The translations under genes were made by a program, and so were the position numbers. The notes below the pieces were generated by a model. It was not told where the DNA came from and searched no databases. It saw only the letters and a program-made list of their open reading frames with translations. From Prorocentrum cordatum (Eukaryota > Sar > Dinophyceae > Prorocentrales > Prorocentraceae), in contig CAUYUJ010014271.1 in the NCBI GenBank assembly GCA_963575745.1, positions 331,320 through 395,319 of the forward strand: a DNA stretch of 64,000 nucleotides, given 5' to 3'. Of this stretch, positions 1-11,275 are shown piece by piece; positions within the stretch are counted from its first letter, which is position 1, and each line of letters starts with the position of its first letter.

Positions 1-139
1 GTCCCATCGCCATCTGTCGTCCAGAGTGCCGTGCTCCCTCTTGGTCGTTGTCATTGCCGTTCTTGTGGTCGCTGTCGTCGTTGCTCGGCGCGGGCCCCGT
101 CGTGCGCATCTGTCTGTGCTGATGTCGCCGTTCGTCGTT

Positions 140-2800
140 TCATGTTGGCGGTCGTCGCTGAGGGGGCCGGTGGCCCGTCGGCGCGCGGCTGTCCGTTGTC
201 CGCTGCTGGTTCGCGTTCTCTCGAGCTGGTCGCGCGGCCTCATCTTCGCGGCACCCCTGGCACTCTGCTTGCTGTCCTGGGCCCGCAGCTCCCCGACCTG
301 CGCGATACTTAGTGGGTCTATGTGTTGCATGTAGTAGTTGAGACAGCCCGTCCTCCTGTGCCTGAGGTGACTGGGCACTCTCTCCCGCGCGCGGAAATCG
401 GTGCTGCGTGCTTCGCGCGCGGGTTCTTTGGCGCAGAACTGCACGTCGGTGGCAGGAAGGTGCACTCGTGTTCTGCGCCGTTTGAGAGTCGCCTCCGAAG
501 TGAATTCCGCGCCGCAGTCGCAATGCAAGTGCATGGTGACGCTGTCGCGTTGTGCGTCGCCGTCTCTGCTCTGCGTGCTGCTCTGCTCGGCGTGGCCCTT
601 TTCCTCCGTCTCGCGTTTCCACCCGTCGCAGGCGCGCCTGTCCTTCGAGGCCAGCCTGTAGTTTGCGCAGGCGTTCTCGACGATCGTCGAGAGCAGGTGC
701 GGAGATCTGGAGCACATGTGGGTCCACTCTTGGAGGTATCTTTTCCTGCTGGGGTCTTGTAGTTGCCCTTGAACTCGTTCAGCCACTTCAGGTCACGGCG
801 GAGCCCTGCTCGCCATCCGCCCTGGTTTTCAAAATCTAACTTCAGCAGGTATCGGAGCGAGCGAGGCGCCTGCTTGGCGATGGAGTTGAAATACCTTAGC
901 CTCCTAGTTGCCGTCGTTGCTCGGAGGTCTGCTCGATCCGCTTCATGGTATACATGCGCGTCGGTGATGCGCTCCTCCTTCTTAGTAGATTGCGCCCTGG
1001 CTGCGGCCCTGTAACCCCTCGCGCGCGCTGCTCTAGCTTCGCGTGCTCGTGCGTGGCCGGCGCGTTCCGCGCCTCTGATTGATAGCCCAGTCGGGAGTTG
1101 GACATGGCGCACACGTGGATTGCATCCCGCGCGGTGGAGATGCCCGTTTTGATGACCTTTCTGCGCGTCGGGGTTAGGGCCTCCCTGCGGGCTTAAACTC
1201 TGGCGTAAACTCTGGTCTACGCCCCCGAGGCCCATGAAGCATCTCTCGCCAGTATTTCGCCCATATGCTTGTCCGTCAGCATCAAGCCCACGCTCGCGTT
1301 GTACTCCGTCGAGGCTGTCTTCGCGAAGTCGCTGTAGAGGTACGATGCTATCTTCTTCGTCTTCGCTCCGCGAAGGCGCGCCATAACCGCTGTCTTGTTT
1401 GTTTCGCCCGGAGTCCATGGTCATGGAGTGCACCGTGAATGCGTGGTATACGGTGTCAGTAAGCCTTTCTATTTTCTCGATCGTCTGCGTCAGGCCTGTC
1501 GGTGTGACGGCGAAAGTCATGTCGTCCGCGCATGCGATCTCTTACATGGTCTGGGCGCTCCCGCGGCTGGCAAATACCTCCTCCGAGTTTGGGTTGAGGT
1601 GCTGGCCGAGTTCTATCCCTGGGTTGGCCCGCTGCACCTCATTGCGGATCGTCTTCAGCGGAAGAGCGCGGATGTCATATTGAATCGTGCATCAGCAGGT
1701 GGAGCCCAAAGTCGCGCTCCTCGTTTCGCAATGGCTGCTCCGTTTCCTCCGCTCATCTCAAACCACGCCATTCGCTGCGCCTCCGCGACGATCTCGCAAA
1801 GGCGCGTGCTTCCACAGAAGCCTTGCAGCAGCCCAGGTGGCCGAAGTACTTCCTCCAGAATCGGCTGGAGGACGGCTGGCACTGCATCGTCATTCGCAAG
1901 ATCTTCGATCGCATCCACACGTTGAGGTACGCTGACCAGCAACTGCCGAACCACTCTGCAGAAGGCGGCTTTCAAATCCACGAAAAGGAAGGACACGGTC
2001 TGTCTCGTCCATTTTCCGACGTGTTGCAGTGCTCGGACCTGATGTGTCGCCATGCTCGCGCCGCGCCCCGTGCGTCCCCCGACCTGCGAATCCAGAAATA
2101 ATGCCGCTGCGATCTCTGTCAGGCGCCCTCTCATGTACGCGTAGTGGGTCTTGGCGATGGTATTGCGTAGGGCTATCGAACGATAACTGTCTTGCACTGC
2201 TGTCCCCTTTTCCTTCTGGTATTTCTGCCAGGCGCGCATGTTTGAATCCAAGGGGCTCTTGCAGCTGCAGCGCGACCTTGGTGTACAGAAGGTGGACAGC
2301 TGAGACGTCGGCTGCACGCGCCGCGGCTAATACGTCGTAGGATCTGGCGTCGTCTCCTGGTGCTTGGCGTCGTTCCGCGTGGGCGAAACTGAGCTGCGCG
2401 CCCAGGCGGGCCGGGATGTTCCGTATGTCCATCGATCTTGGATGCGTCGTAGTCGTTGTGTATTCGAGCGACCTCTGCCCTGTCACACATTGCCTCGTTT
2501 TCCAACTTGGCGCAGCGTTCGATCTATACCTGCGCTAACCTATCCGCGCTGTCAATCACCTCTCCCTGTAGGTCAGCCCGGTGTGGTAGTACGTCGCCGT
2601 TGCGGAATTTGTTTGGTACTCTCCCTCCGCGTCGCAGCATCTTCTTTAGCCAATGCCCACTCCGCCTGTGTATCTGGGCCCCCGATCGCCTTGCTGCGGT
2701 TGCCCGTTGTTTCCTCGAACTTCTTTGTCTTATCTTGCATGATCGCTTTCTTGAGTTCCGCCGTGGTGTCCCTGAGGTACTGCTTGGCATGTGCTGCGAC
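140..2800 (-). pseudogene. LINE-type retrotransposon A (reverse transcriptase and C-terminal region), decayed
   Basis: Read on the minus strand from about 2.8 kb downward. A pre-RT linker (about 2570-2790) is followed by the fingers/palm of a non-LTR reverse transcriptase: YRSIALRNTIAKTHYAYMRG, then a Q..GGRTGRGAS region and motif A in FLFVDLKAAF (about 1950-2200). The catalytic motif C is IACADDMTF at about 1510-1535, in a different frame and just after an in-frame TAA. Downstream come the thumb-like stretch RLRYFNSIAKQAPRSLRYLL (about 800-900) and a C-terminal finger, CDCGAEFTSEATL...RVH (about 480-530). At least three frame changes and several stops make it non-functional. No endonuclease domain is visible, because the GGA/TCC repeat and minisatellite begin where it should lie, so the copy is probably 5' truncated. 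The family is known to copy its own RNA at a nicked target; this copy cannot. Confidence 0.8.
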
Positions 2801-2811
2801 CTGCTCTGCTG

Positions 2812-2962
2812 CTCCTCCTCCGCTTCCTCCTCTTCCTCCTCTTCCCCCTCGCCCTCCTCGTCTTCCTCCTCCTCCTCCTCCTCCTCCTCCTCCTCCTCCT
2901 TCCTCCTCCTCCTCCTCCTCCTCCTCCTCCTCCTCCTCCTCTTCCTCCTCCTCCTCCTCCCT
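2812..2962. repeat. (TCC)n microsatellite
   Basis: Nearly pure CCT/TCC triplets on the plus strand with a few CTT and CCC interruptions, abutting the 5' side of LINE A. It opens long poly-Ser, poly-Leu or poly-Pro frames on one strand and poly-Glu or poly-Gly frames on the other; these are artefacts of the repeat. Confidence 0.95.
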
Positions 2963-3004
2963 TTTTCCCATCGCCATCATCACCCCCATTGCCGCCATCA
3001 CCAC

Positions 3005-4775
3005 ACATGTTGGCGCACCCTTCACACGGTTTGTGGCCCCGTGGGGAGTTCCACCTGACGTTCCACTGGCGACGTTCCCATGCGTCCCCGCCACCCATTT
3101 TGGCACAACCGTGGCACGGTTCGTGGCCCCATAGGAAGCTCCACCTAAAGTTCAAGTGGCGACGTTCCACTGCGCCCCCGCCACCAATTTCAGCACACCC
3201 CGCACACGGGTCGTGGCCCCATAGGGAGCTCCATCGAAGGTCTCCGTGGCGACGTTCGCATGCGTCCCCGCCACCCTTTTTGGCACACCCCTCACCCGAC
3301 CCGTGGCCCCATAGGGAGGTTCACCGAAGACTCCAATGGCGACGTTCCCATGCGTCCCCGCCATAAATTCCGGCACGCCCCTCACACTGTTCGCAGCCCC
3401 ATCGGGAAACGATCCCATGCGTCCCCGCCACCAGTTTTGGCACGCCCCTCACACGGTCCGTGGCCCCATAGGGACTCCAACCAAAGGCCCGAATGGCGGC
3501 GCTCCCATGCGTCCCCGCCGCCCCTTCTGGCACACCCATCACACGTTCCGTGGCCCCATACGTAGCTCCACCGAACGCTCCAGCGGCGACGTTCCCATGC
3601 GTCCCCGCCACATTTTGGCACACCCCTCACACGGTTCGTGGCCCCACAAGGAGCTCCATCTACGGCTCCAGTGGCGACGTTCCCGTGCGTCCCCGCCACC
3701 CATTCTGGTACACCCCGTGGCCCCATAGGGAGCTCCATCGAAGGTCTCCGTGGCGACGTTCACATGCGTCCCCGCCACCCATTTTGGCACACACGGCTCG
3801 TAGCCCCATAGGGAGCTCCACCGAACACTCCAGTGGCGACGTTCCGATGCGTCCCCGCCACCTATTTCGGCACCCCTCACACGGTTCGTGGCCCCATAGG
3901 GAGTTCCACTTAAGGCTCCACCGACGACGTTCCCATACGTCGCCGCCACCCATTTTGCCCTCCTTCCCCCCCCCCACACCCCCACGGGAACACCACCTAA
4001 GGCCCCAGGGGTGACGTTTCCATGCGTCCCCGCCGCCCAATTTGGCACAACCCTCACACGGCAAGTGGCTTCATAGGGAGCTCCACCGGAAGCCCCAGTG
4101 GCGGCGTTCCCGTGCGTCCTTTCCACTCATTTCCAGCACGCCCCACACACTGCTTGTGGCACCATAGGGAGCTGCACCCCAGGTCCCAGTGGCGACGTTC
4201 CCATGCGATTTTGGCACACGCCTCACACGGTTCGTGGCCCCATAGGGAGCTCCACCTAAAGCCCCAGGGGCGACGTTCCCATGCTTCCCCACCGCCCATT
4301 TCGGCACACCCCTCACACGGTCCGTGGCCCCACAATGAGCTCCACCGAACATTCCAATGGCGACTTCCGATGCGTCCCCGCCACCGATTTTGGCAACCCC
4401 CTCACACGGTTCGTGGCCCCACAGGGAGCTCCACCTAAGGCCCCAGCGACGACGTTCCGATGCGCCCCCGCCGCCCATTTTGGCACGCCCCTCATAGGGT
4501 TAGTGGCCCCATAAGGCGCTCCACCGAACACCCAGTGGCGACGTTCCCATGCGTCCTCCAGCACGCTCCCCACACTGCTTGTGACATCATAGGGAGGTGC
4601 ACCTCAGGCCCCAATGGCGACGTTCCCATGCTTCCCCGCCGCCCATTGCGGCACACGCCTGGCACGGTTCGTGACCCCATAGGGAGCTCCACCTTCGCCT
4701 CCAATGGCGACGATCCCATGCGTCCCCGCCACCAATTCTGGCACACGCCATCACACGGTTCGTGGCCCTATCCAC
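3005..4775. repeat. 90-bp tandem minisatellite, array A (about 20 units)
   Basis: Units of 79-91 bp, most often 90, repeat the order GGCGACGTTCCCATGCGTCC, CGCCACCCATTTTGGCACAC, CCCTCACACGGTTCGTGG, CCCCATAGGGAGCTCCACC. The GACGTTC landmark falls at 3071, 3161, 3251 and 3341, exactly 90 bp apart, and then less regularly. Because 90 is a multiple of three, open frames of 75-195 codons appear in several frames on both strands; none looks like a protein. Each unit contains a possible hairpin, GTGG-CCC-CATA-GGG-AGCT-CCAC. A second array of the same family lies at 52.0-53.1 kb. Confidence 0.92.
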
Positions 4776-5609
4776 AATTGCGGTACTCACATCTGCGAAT
4801 GATTGTGTCTTTCGCCAGACCGTGGCTTCGTGATCTGGGTGAGGCGTGCGTCCAGTTTTCACAGATTCTCCAAAGCGAAACTGCCAAACAAATCGCGAAC
4901 GGAAGCACGTAATTTCATCTGAGCTCTACTCCTTTGGAGAAGTGCATTTCTATTCAGTTGACCTACGGGGGTGTTTTCCAGGCCTTCGGGGCCATCAAGC
5001 TTGTGTGAAGGGCGCCATCCAGGCCGACGTTCGGACGCAGAGCTTTCCCAGACCCAGGTTCAGCCTCAGACTGAGATCCGCCTGGACCTCCGCCGATATG
5101 TTTTTGGTGGTACGTTTCTATTACGGATTGCGCCCTGGGCTGCATTCTGTGTGGTGCGTTGCCCTACAGGGGCAGCCCCAAAAACCAATAACATCTGCCG
5201 TCCTATTTGCTTCAGGACACCAGGTCTCCAACGTCATTATTCGACCCGACGTAGCTCCGAGGTGTGGGCCACTTCCCCCAGACAGTTCAGTTCATCCCGG
5301 AGAGCTTTCTTACGGCCCCCAGGCCCAGTGAGGGCCCCTGGAGGCCGAACATTGCCACCAAAAGCCTCCCGTCGAGTCTTCTTCGCAGCGCGATGAACGC
5401 CTGAGCCATGCACAAAAACAAAATCAGCTGCGCTGGAGCCAAGCGGACAACGTGAATCATGGGCCGTTGCTGCCCGGGGGAAGGTGCGCCGCCCCACAAG
5501 AGGAGTTCGGGGCCACTGAAGCCACAGCACAACGGACTGCATCACTGCATCACGAGGGGGGCCGTCCATGTGATGATGGAGCGGGGATGCTCGGTGGGGG
5601 GAGTACGGC

Positions 5610-5610
<1 letters not shown>
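4776..5610. other. No gene recognised
   Basis: Unique-looking moderately GC-rich DNA between the minisatellite and the CAG repeat. The longest frame (4846-5331, plus) matches nothing I recognise and lacks any domain-like pattern. Confidence 0.5.

Positions 5611-5655
<45 letters not shown>
5611..5655 (+). repeat. (CAG)15 microsatellite
   Basis: Fifteen uninterrupted CAG triplets. A frame starting at 5452 would read them as polyglutamine and another as polyserine, but the flanking peptide is Arg/Pro/Ala-rich translation of GC-rich DNA with no support as a protein. Confidence 0.95.
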
Positions 5656-5657
<2 letters not shown>

Positions 5658-7150
5658 CCGACGTGCTTCGACATCGAGAGCCAGCGCGCCCACGAGCGAG
5701 TGCGCAGCACGAGCCCTCGCCGACAGGGCGAGGCGACTGCGCCCGGCCCGGCGCTGCGGACGCCTCCGTGCCGTGCGGGCGTCGGGTCGGGGAGAGCCGC
5801 CGTGGTCTCGACGGGCCCTCCGCCGAGGCAGGCGGGGAAGCACGGCATCTGGTGGCCAGCCTCTCCCCCCCCCCCCCGCACGCTGAGCCGGGCCGGCGCG
5901 GGCGGCAGGCAGAGCTCGCTGCCCCCCTCCGACCCGTCGCCGCGGGGCGTTGCCCGTCGGCGGGGTTCGGGCACGAAGGGAGCGGGCCCGGGAGGAAGCG
6001 AGGGCCCCGGACTCGCAGCTCTCGGGCCCTTTCTGGGGCCCTGGGGTCGTCAACAGAAGTTGTCAGGGAGAGGGGCTGGTCCTGGGCAGGGTCCCAGGGT
6101 CTGGGACCCATTGCGATCAGGACCCCCTTCTTTCCTGGCGAAAGGCGGCAAGTGGGCGTGCACAAGTGATGAGAGCGTCGAGGAAGGGCGCCGCAAGAGT
6201 TGAGGCGGCAAGGGAAGAAGGGAAGACGTTCGCCGAAGGCGACAGGCTCGCTCGCGGACTGACCCTTTCCGGCTGCCGTGGAGGTCTTATCGAAGGGTGC
6301 CAGTCCAAATTGGAGCTTCCGGGGGCCGTGAGGGGTGAGGGGTCAGAGGGAGGCGGGAGGAGGGAGAGATGGAGGAGCGAGGGGGGAGGAGGGATGGAGA
6401 GAGGGGACCATCATTCTTGCTCGATGGATGTGTGGTGTGTGTGTGTGTGTGCGTGTGGACCACATGCAACACCTGATGGAATTTGGTATGCTCGAGCGTG
6501 ACCCGTTCTTGCACTCGCGATAGTGCAATAACCTTGCTAGAGGAGGACAAATCGTGTGTGCGTGTGTATGTGTGTGCGTGTGTGCAGTCATGCTACCGCC
6601 CTTGTCTTTCATGGCAACTTAGAAAGGGAACGAATGTCAACGTAAAGCTGAGCTGGGCCAACCTCAGCTACGGAGGGGGAGGGAGGCAAGAGGGAAGGAG
6701 GGAGGGAGGAGAGGGGATGGCCTGGGGGGGGAGGGAGAGGGAGGGGAGGACGGAGGGGAGGAGGGAAGAGAGGGAGGAGAGAGGGAGGAGGGGCGAGAAG
6801 CAGGGGGAGGGATGGATGGAGGGGGGGAGGGAGACAGAAGCAGCGAGAGGGCAGGACACCTGGCTCCGTCGGAGCACGAGCCGGGGCTCCCCGACGCCGC
6901 CGCCGCCGGCCTCTCGGCCGCCGGCGAGGCGGCAGGCCGCGGGCGCCGCGGGCGCGCGGGGCGCGCTGCCCCCGCCCAGGGCGAGCAGCGCCGCAGCCAC
7001 CTCCGGGGTTGTCGGCCAGCTTCGCGCCGCCGACGTCGACTGCGCGCGGCTCGAGGAGGAGGAGGAGGAGGAGGAGGGGGAATAGGAGGCAGGAGGAGGA
7101 GGAGGAGGAAAAGGAGGAGGAGGAGGAGGAGGAGGAGTGGCCCCTGGTAA
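5656..7150. repeat. GC-rich spacer with GT microsatellites and GGA purine tracts
   Basis: There are TG-rich runs at about 6430-6458 and 6555-6585, purine-only stretches at 6331-6410 and 6665-6845, and (GAG)n at about 7040-7140. Long frames here on both strands are low-complexity translations of these tracts. I see no gene. Confidence 0.75.
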
Positions 7151-7152
7151 AA

Positions 7153-7278
7153 GAGTGACCTTTGGTGCGCGGCTTTTTGGGGGCCGCCGGGGGGGCCAGA
7201 CGCAGGCGCGCAAGACGCCACTGCCGCCTCGCGTTCGGCGATCGGGGGACCCCATGGGGCCCGCACCGAAGGTCACTC
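7153..7278. repeat. Short inverted-repeat element (MITE-like)
   Basis: The left arm GAGTGACCTTTGGTGCGCGG and the inverted right arm GAGTGACCTTCGGTGCGGGC are imperfect inverted repeats about 126 bp apart end to end. A second inverted copy of AAGAGTGACCT lies just outside at 7286-7296. The element sits 67 bp upstream of the 5' LTR of copia-2. No convincing target duplication is visible. Confidence 0.5.
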
Positions 7279-7344
7279 CGGAGAGAGGTCACTCTTACAT
7301 CTAGCCGAGGACACCCAGACACGATGTCATTTGTTCAATCCCGG

Positions 7345-7562
7345 TGCTGATCTCACATGTAATTACTGGGCTAGGCTGAGCACTACTGTAAGTAGCCACT
7401 TCGACCAAAAGGTCTCTAAGGGCTCATAAGCTGATAGCCCTGAGCTGATAGCCCTGATGGGCTGGCGGTAGTTGAATGGCCCCACGAGGGCCCAGAGACA
7501 GAGAAGGAGGCGAGTGCTGTGCCGCCGCTTTGGCTGAAGGGAAAAAGGATCTTCACACTCCA
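7345..7562 (+). repeat. 5' LTR of copia-2
   Basis: Begins TGCTGATCTCACATGTA and ends CTTCACACTCCA. It aligns throughout with 34794-35132, sharing GGCT.GGCTGA..ACTACTGTAA near the start, CCACGAGGGCCC.GAGAC in the middle and GATCT.CAC.CTCC at the end, once the 125-bp MITE is removed from the other copy. It contains GCCGCTTTGGCTGAAG (7524-7539), which resembles the dinoflagellate spliced leader. Confidence 0.8.
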
Positions 7563-7586
7563 CTCATAAGTATATCAAGCCTTGCA

Positions 7587-7600
7587 TGGTAACGCAGAGC
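7587..7600 (+). other. Possible tRNA primer-binding site of copia-2
   Basis: TGGTAACGCAGAGC lies 25 bp after the 5' LTR. It resembles TGGTATCAGAGC, the initiator-Met primer site of many copia elements, with a short insertion. The spacing from the LTR is larger than usual, so this is tentative. Confidence 0.35.
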
Positions 7601-7659
7601 TGAGTCATATATGTCACGGGATTGTTTCTCGTTGTTCTTGACGGCAGCTGCTGGTCGTG

Positions 7660-8457
7660 CGGGTAGAACAGCTCATCGGACGACCACGAGCGTACGGCGG
7701 CAACTCACAACATGCCTGGCGGCAGTGGATACAGAACTTGCCAAAAACATTGCAAGCAGTTCTCAGGCTCAGCAGCCTTACTGTCGAGGAGCAACCGGCA
7801 GCCACCACATTTATGTATATTCTAGCCAATGTCCTGCAGGTAAGGGCCCTCACTCTCATCATGACGGCAGAGGAGAACAATGCCTTGGAAGCTTGGCGTT
7901 TCCTGTGCAAGAGGGAGGAACCGACGGAGTGAACTACACAGGTGGCGGTGCTTCAGGCTCGTCTCAACACTCAGTCCTCGGGCAAGCCCGAGAGCATGAT
8001 GAACGATATGACGAAGCTTCTGGAGAAGATCAAGCAGTACGAGGGCCGCTGTGGGGAGGTGTTCAGCGACACATTGCACCAAGCGATTCTCAAGAAGATG
8101 ACACCAGAAGGCATCAAGTAACAGGTCAAGATCACGAGTTTCAATAATGCAATGCAGTTGAAGGACACGATCGAGCAGTATGCGATATGAAAGTCCTTTG
8201 CCAGCATGAGCCTTGGGAACCCTGGATGCCATCAGTTGTCGCCCATGGACGTTGGTAACATCATCGATCGCAAGGGTCCGCAGCAAAGGGTGGTCATCCC
8301 AAAGGCGGTCAACCCAAGGGCGGACAATCCAAAGGTGCAAAGAAGAAAAGCAAAGACGGCGGCAACGGAAAGAACAAAGGACAGAAGCTCGACGGCAACT
8401 GCAACCACTGTAGGACATACGGACATCGAATCAAAGACTGCTAGATCAAGTCGGTAG
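7660..8457 (+). pseudogene. copia-2 gag with CCHC zinc knuckle
   Basis: The frames read ALTLIMTAEENNALEAWRFL (about 7850-7910) then ARLNTQSSGKPESMMNDM and TLHQAILKKMTPEGIK (about 7950-8120), the usual helical gag pattern in which hydrophobic residues alternate with charged ones around a central W. The knuckle CNHCRTYGHRIKDC, spaced C-x2-C-x4-H-x4-C, lies at about 8400-8443 and should bind RNA in the particle. A frameshift near 7930 and in-frame stops at about 8119 and 8188 break it, and a stop follows the last knuckle cysteine directly. Confidence 0.75.
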
Positions 8458-8639
8458 TGTAGGAGGTGGGTCAAAACCAAAAGTGTGATGGATCAGATCA
8501 ACAGTCGACGAGAGGAGCCTCGAGTACGACGTCGACGGGACCGCTCAGTCAAGCCTCGACAAGGATGGTTTGAGCCATCAACGAGATTTGAATCATGTGA
8601 TGTCCATCGAACGCCATATCGCATCGGTGGGGCTGCTTC

Positions 8640-8700
8640 AAGAACCTTTGTTGGATAGTGGAGCTCACAAAAATGTATGCTCCCCTGGGTAAACAAAATC
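8640..8700 (+). pseudogene. copia-2 aspartic protease active-site fragment
   Basis: LLDSGAHKNVCSPG is encoded at about 8646-8687 and matches the retroviral-type aspartic protease motif D-S/T-G-A. It lies between gag and integrase as expected. A TAA follows almost at once, and the rest of the domain is not recognisable. Confidence 0.65.
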
Positions 8701-9193
8701 ACACACGTGCCCATCACGCCTGCATGTACCGTGGACCTGTATCTACTCGGTGAGCGACAAGAAACTGGACATCAGAAAAATGCGCCAAATTGAACAATAA
8801 GAAATTTGACGAATTAACGGTACTGTGCATCCAGTCGGAGCCCAATCTTCCGTTTGCAATGTGAGGCGTCCAACTCTTTCTGTGGCTGACAAAACATGGA
8901 TGAGGGATACACGATATGCTCAGGGAAACGGAGCTGGACTGCCGATGGAGTTGACGAACTGATTCCACCCTCGGCCATTGCCATTGAGAGTGTCGACAAC
9001 CGGTCCGTTTGGACAGAGAGCTCTGGAGGTGTGCCGGTCGACGTCGGCTGAGAAGGAGCGGACGTGCAGGACGACTCCCAAACCTCAGGTTCGAGCCGCG
9101 CCTCTGCGGGTGCCTGCCGATCCAGAAATGCAAGAGGATCCAGCTGCACGGGGGACGCCCGAAATAGTTTCACAGCCGAATCGGCCTCTCGCC

Positions 9194-9309
9194 ATCGCTC
9201 GGACGTCCATTGCATGTTTTTTTTGTTACGTGCGTGGTTTTTTCGCCAAATGATCAAGGATGGTCCTCGATGGTCCTCGCCGAAGGAAAAATGCACACGT
9301 CCGAGCGAT
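9194..9309. mobile_element. MITE copy 1 (116 bp)
   Basis: Terminal inverted repeats ATCGCTCGGACGT enclose a core with TTTTTTCGCCAAATGATCA and CGATGGTCCTCGCCGAAGGA. GCC directly precedes (9191-9193) and follows (9310-9312) it, consistent with a 3-bp target duplication. The second copy is at 34880-35004. There is no coding capacity, so it must move with a transposase supplied elsewhere. Confidence 0.82.
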
Positions 9310-9344
9310 GCCAAGGCCTAGGCCACCCTTGCTGCACATAGTGG

Positions 9345-10310
9345 CGGCGCACAACGCGGCCCACCTGCCGTTTCAGCCGCGGTGCTGTTTCTGCGTCATG
9401 GGAAGAAGGTCCCTTCCACCCCACAGGGGGACAGGCGAATCACAGCGAGGATGCAGATCCACTTGTGTGCTTGGATGGCGCTTCATCTGCAGCGGAAGAC
9501 AAGCAAAGATCAGAAGCAACACCTTGCCTTCTTGGATACGCTTGCAACTCAGGATGCGAACGTACCGTCATGTTCAAGAAAACCGGAGTTGATCAGTACT
9601 CCGTGGCAGTGGTAGTTTCGTTCCTCGACGAGCTAGGGCATCCGAGGCTCACAATTCAAACAGATGGACAGCCGTCTTTGGTAGCCCTGCTTGAATCAGT
9701 AATCCAGAAGGTTGCGACCAAACGCGAGCCTAAAGGAACCTCGCGCAGCAATATAACCAAGCGCATTCCCATAAACAATTTACCACTAGCACCACATGCA
9801 CCAACCGGAGCAGCAGAGCAAACAATACACATGCAACAAGGAGCGGTCAAGACTTACAAAATAGCATCCGAGAAGGTTTTCGAGACGAATATTTGTACTC
9901 AATCGGCAATATTACCCTGGATGGTCCTTCATTGCGCGGTCGTTAACAACAACTGTAGCAGACGGCCGAACGGAACGACCCCGTTCGAGGAGATACACAT
10001 GTCCGTGTACAACAGGGAGATGCTACAGTTTGGCGAGTGTGTTCCCACTCGAGCTAGAGGATAGCATGCGCATGCTCTTGGTTCCTGTTGGCCAGAGTCT
10101 TGTGTCGGAGAGATTGACTGTGAGTATGGAACACTTGGTTGGCACCCAGACGGGCGTCCTCAAGACCAGGGCTGTGAGGAGAGACGCACACGACCCGAAG
10201 TGGGAGCAGAAGTGTCTCAGGGACACGGTTCAACTATGCTGGCATCTAGGCGAAGCTGGAGACATCAATGAGGGAACCTCTCGAGGCTCGACTACGGAGG
10301 GATGAATGGC
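9345..10310 (+). pseudogene. copia-2 integrase
   Basis: The pre-integrase zinc-binding motif HNAAHLPFQPRCCFCVMGRR (about 9349-9410, H-x3-H then C-x2-C) is followed by the catalytic core. LGYACNSGCERTVMF precedes the second catalytic Asp in PRLTIQTDGQPSLVALL (about 9640-9690), and the catalytic Glu lies in PHAPTGAAEQTIHMQ (about 9790-9835). The family tail LKTRAVRRDAHDPKWEQKCL appears at 10163-10220. The reading frame shifts between the core and the tail near 10050. The first catalytic Asp is not obvious. A MITE is inserted just upstream. Confidence 0.8.
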
Positions 10311-10619
10311 ATGCGGGGGGAAGCTTAAACCAGCGCGACGACGAGGTAGACCAAGCAATCACACAGCAGCATGCCGACAGCGAGGGGCATAGGAAAGGAT
10401 GAGAGCGAACAAAGAGGAACACCACCCCTAGCTCTAGCTCCACAGCTAGACGTACTGGTACCAGCCGGGGGAGGACCTCAAGAGCCTCCTGCAGCCCCAC
10501 TGAACGTTCCAGTAAGAGAATCAGCTGGGGCCCAAGTAAGTAGCTCCAGAAACCCCGAAAACAACCCAACCGTCTGCGGGTCAAGCGTGCTCCTACCGAA
10601 GCCGACGTATATCGAGCTC

Positions 10620-11275
10620 GGACGTGTCACGCTTATGGTCAGGGGGCAGCAGCTCCAGAGGCCCCAGCTACATCTCGGCCCTGGCTGCTGGGCACCAGCG
10701 ACCAGGTTTACAGTATGCGAACAAAGAGGTTCCTCGTGGAATGTCGAATCCCAGTACTGGAGATCTTGTGCGACTCAAGCGTGCTGTAAGATACGTGGTC
10801 CACACCATGGACTGGGAGTAGTTTGTGGAGCCCGACCTGCAGCTCGAGAGCGAGCTGGAAGGCGAGGTGGGCTGAGAGTGGGCATCAGATCGGGTCGATC
10901 GCAAGAGTACCACATATGTTCATATCTAGCATGCTGGAGTTATGCCTGCGATTTACAACCGCACGCAAGGGGCGATGGCAACGCCAAGAGCGGACGCGGA
11001 AGGATATGCATTGACCAGTAGAGCTTCGGAGGCGCTGTGTTTTTTTTTGTTTTAACGATTATTTGAGACTCCGGCGCCTACGTGACGGTGGCGATCCAAA
11101 ATGACAAGTCAACGGGAACCAACAACAGCCGACTCGGACACGGTAAGCTGACGAAGCATGCGCAGATCAGGTTTTTGGTCATTCAGGAGGTCGTGGACAA
11201 TAAGTGGATTACAATCACGAAGATAGGGGCGACATCGAATCGACCAGATCTTGGCACCAAGTAGCTGGACAAGGC
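10620..11275 (+). pseudogene. copia-2 reverse transcriptase tail and RNase H
   Basis: LQYANKEVPRGMSNPSTGDL and VRLKRAVRYVVHTMDWE (about 10705-10820) match the end of copia RT. RNase H follows, with ADAEGYALTSRASEAL in the SAEAEYYAL position (about 10990-11035) and the C-terminal SRLGHGKLTKHAQIRFLVIQE...NRPDLGTK (about 11120-11263). The fingers and palm, including the YVDD motif, are absent, so the element lost roughly 1 kb of RT. Stops interrupt the remainder. Confidence 0.75.

Noticed and set aside
3095-3110. CCATTTTGGCAC in the 90-bp repeat as a spliced-leader gene array
   Set aside because: Only a 10-base core matches, no splice donor follows, and array B has ATTTCGGCAC instead. Not an SL RNA gene.
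3493-4478. Long open frames on both strands through the 90-bp repeats
   Set aside because: A repeat length divisible by three keeps frames open by construction; frames on both strands are equally long and no domain is visible.
3005-4775. CRISPR-like array
   Set aside because: There are no unique spacers; the entire 90-bp unit repeats, and the context is eukaryotic.
5452-5886. Polyglutamine protein around the CAG repeat
   Set aside because: No supporting codon pattern, splice sites or similarity outside the repeat.
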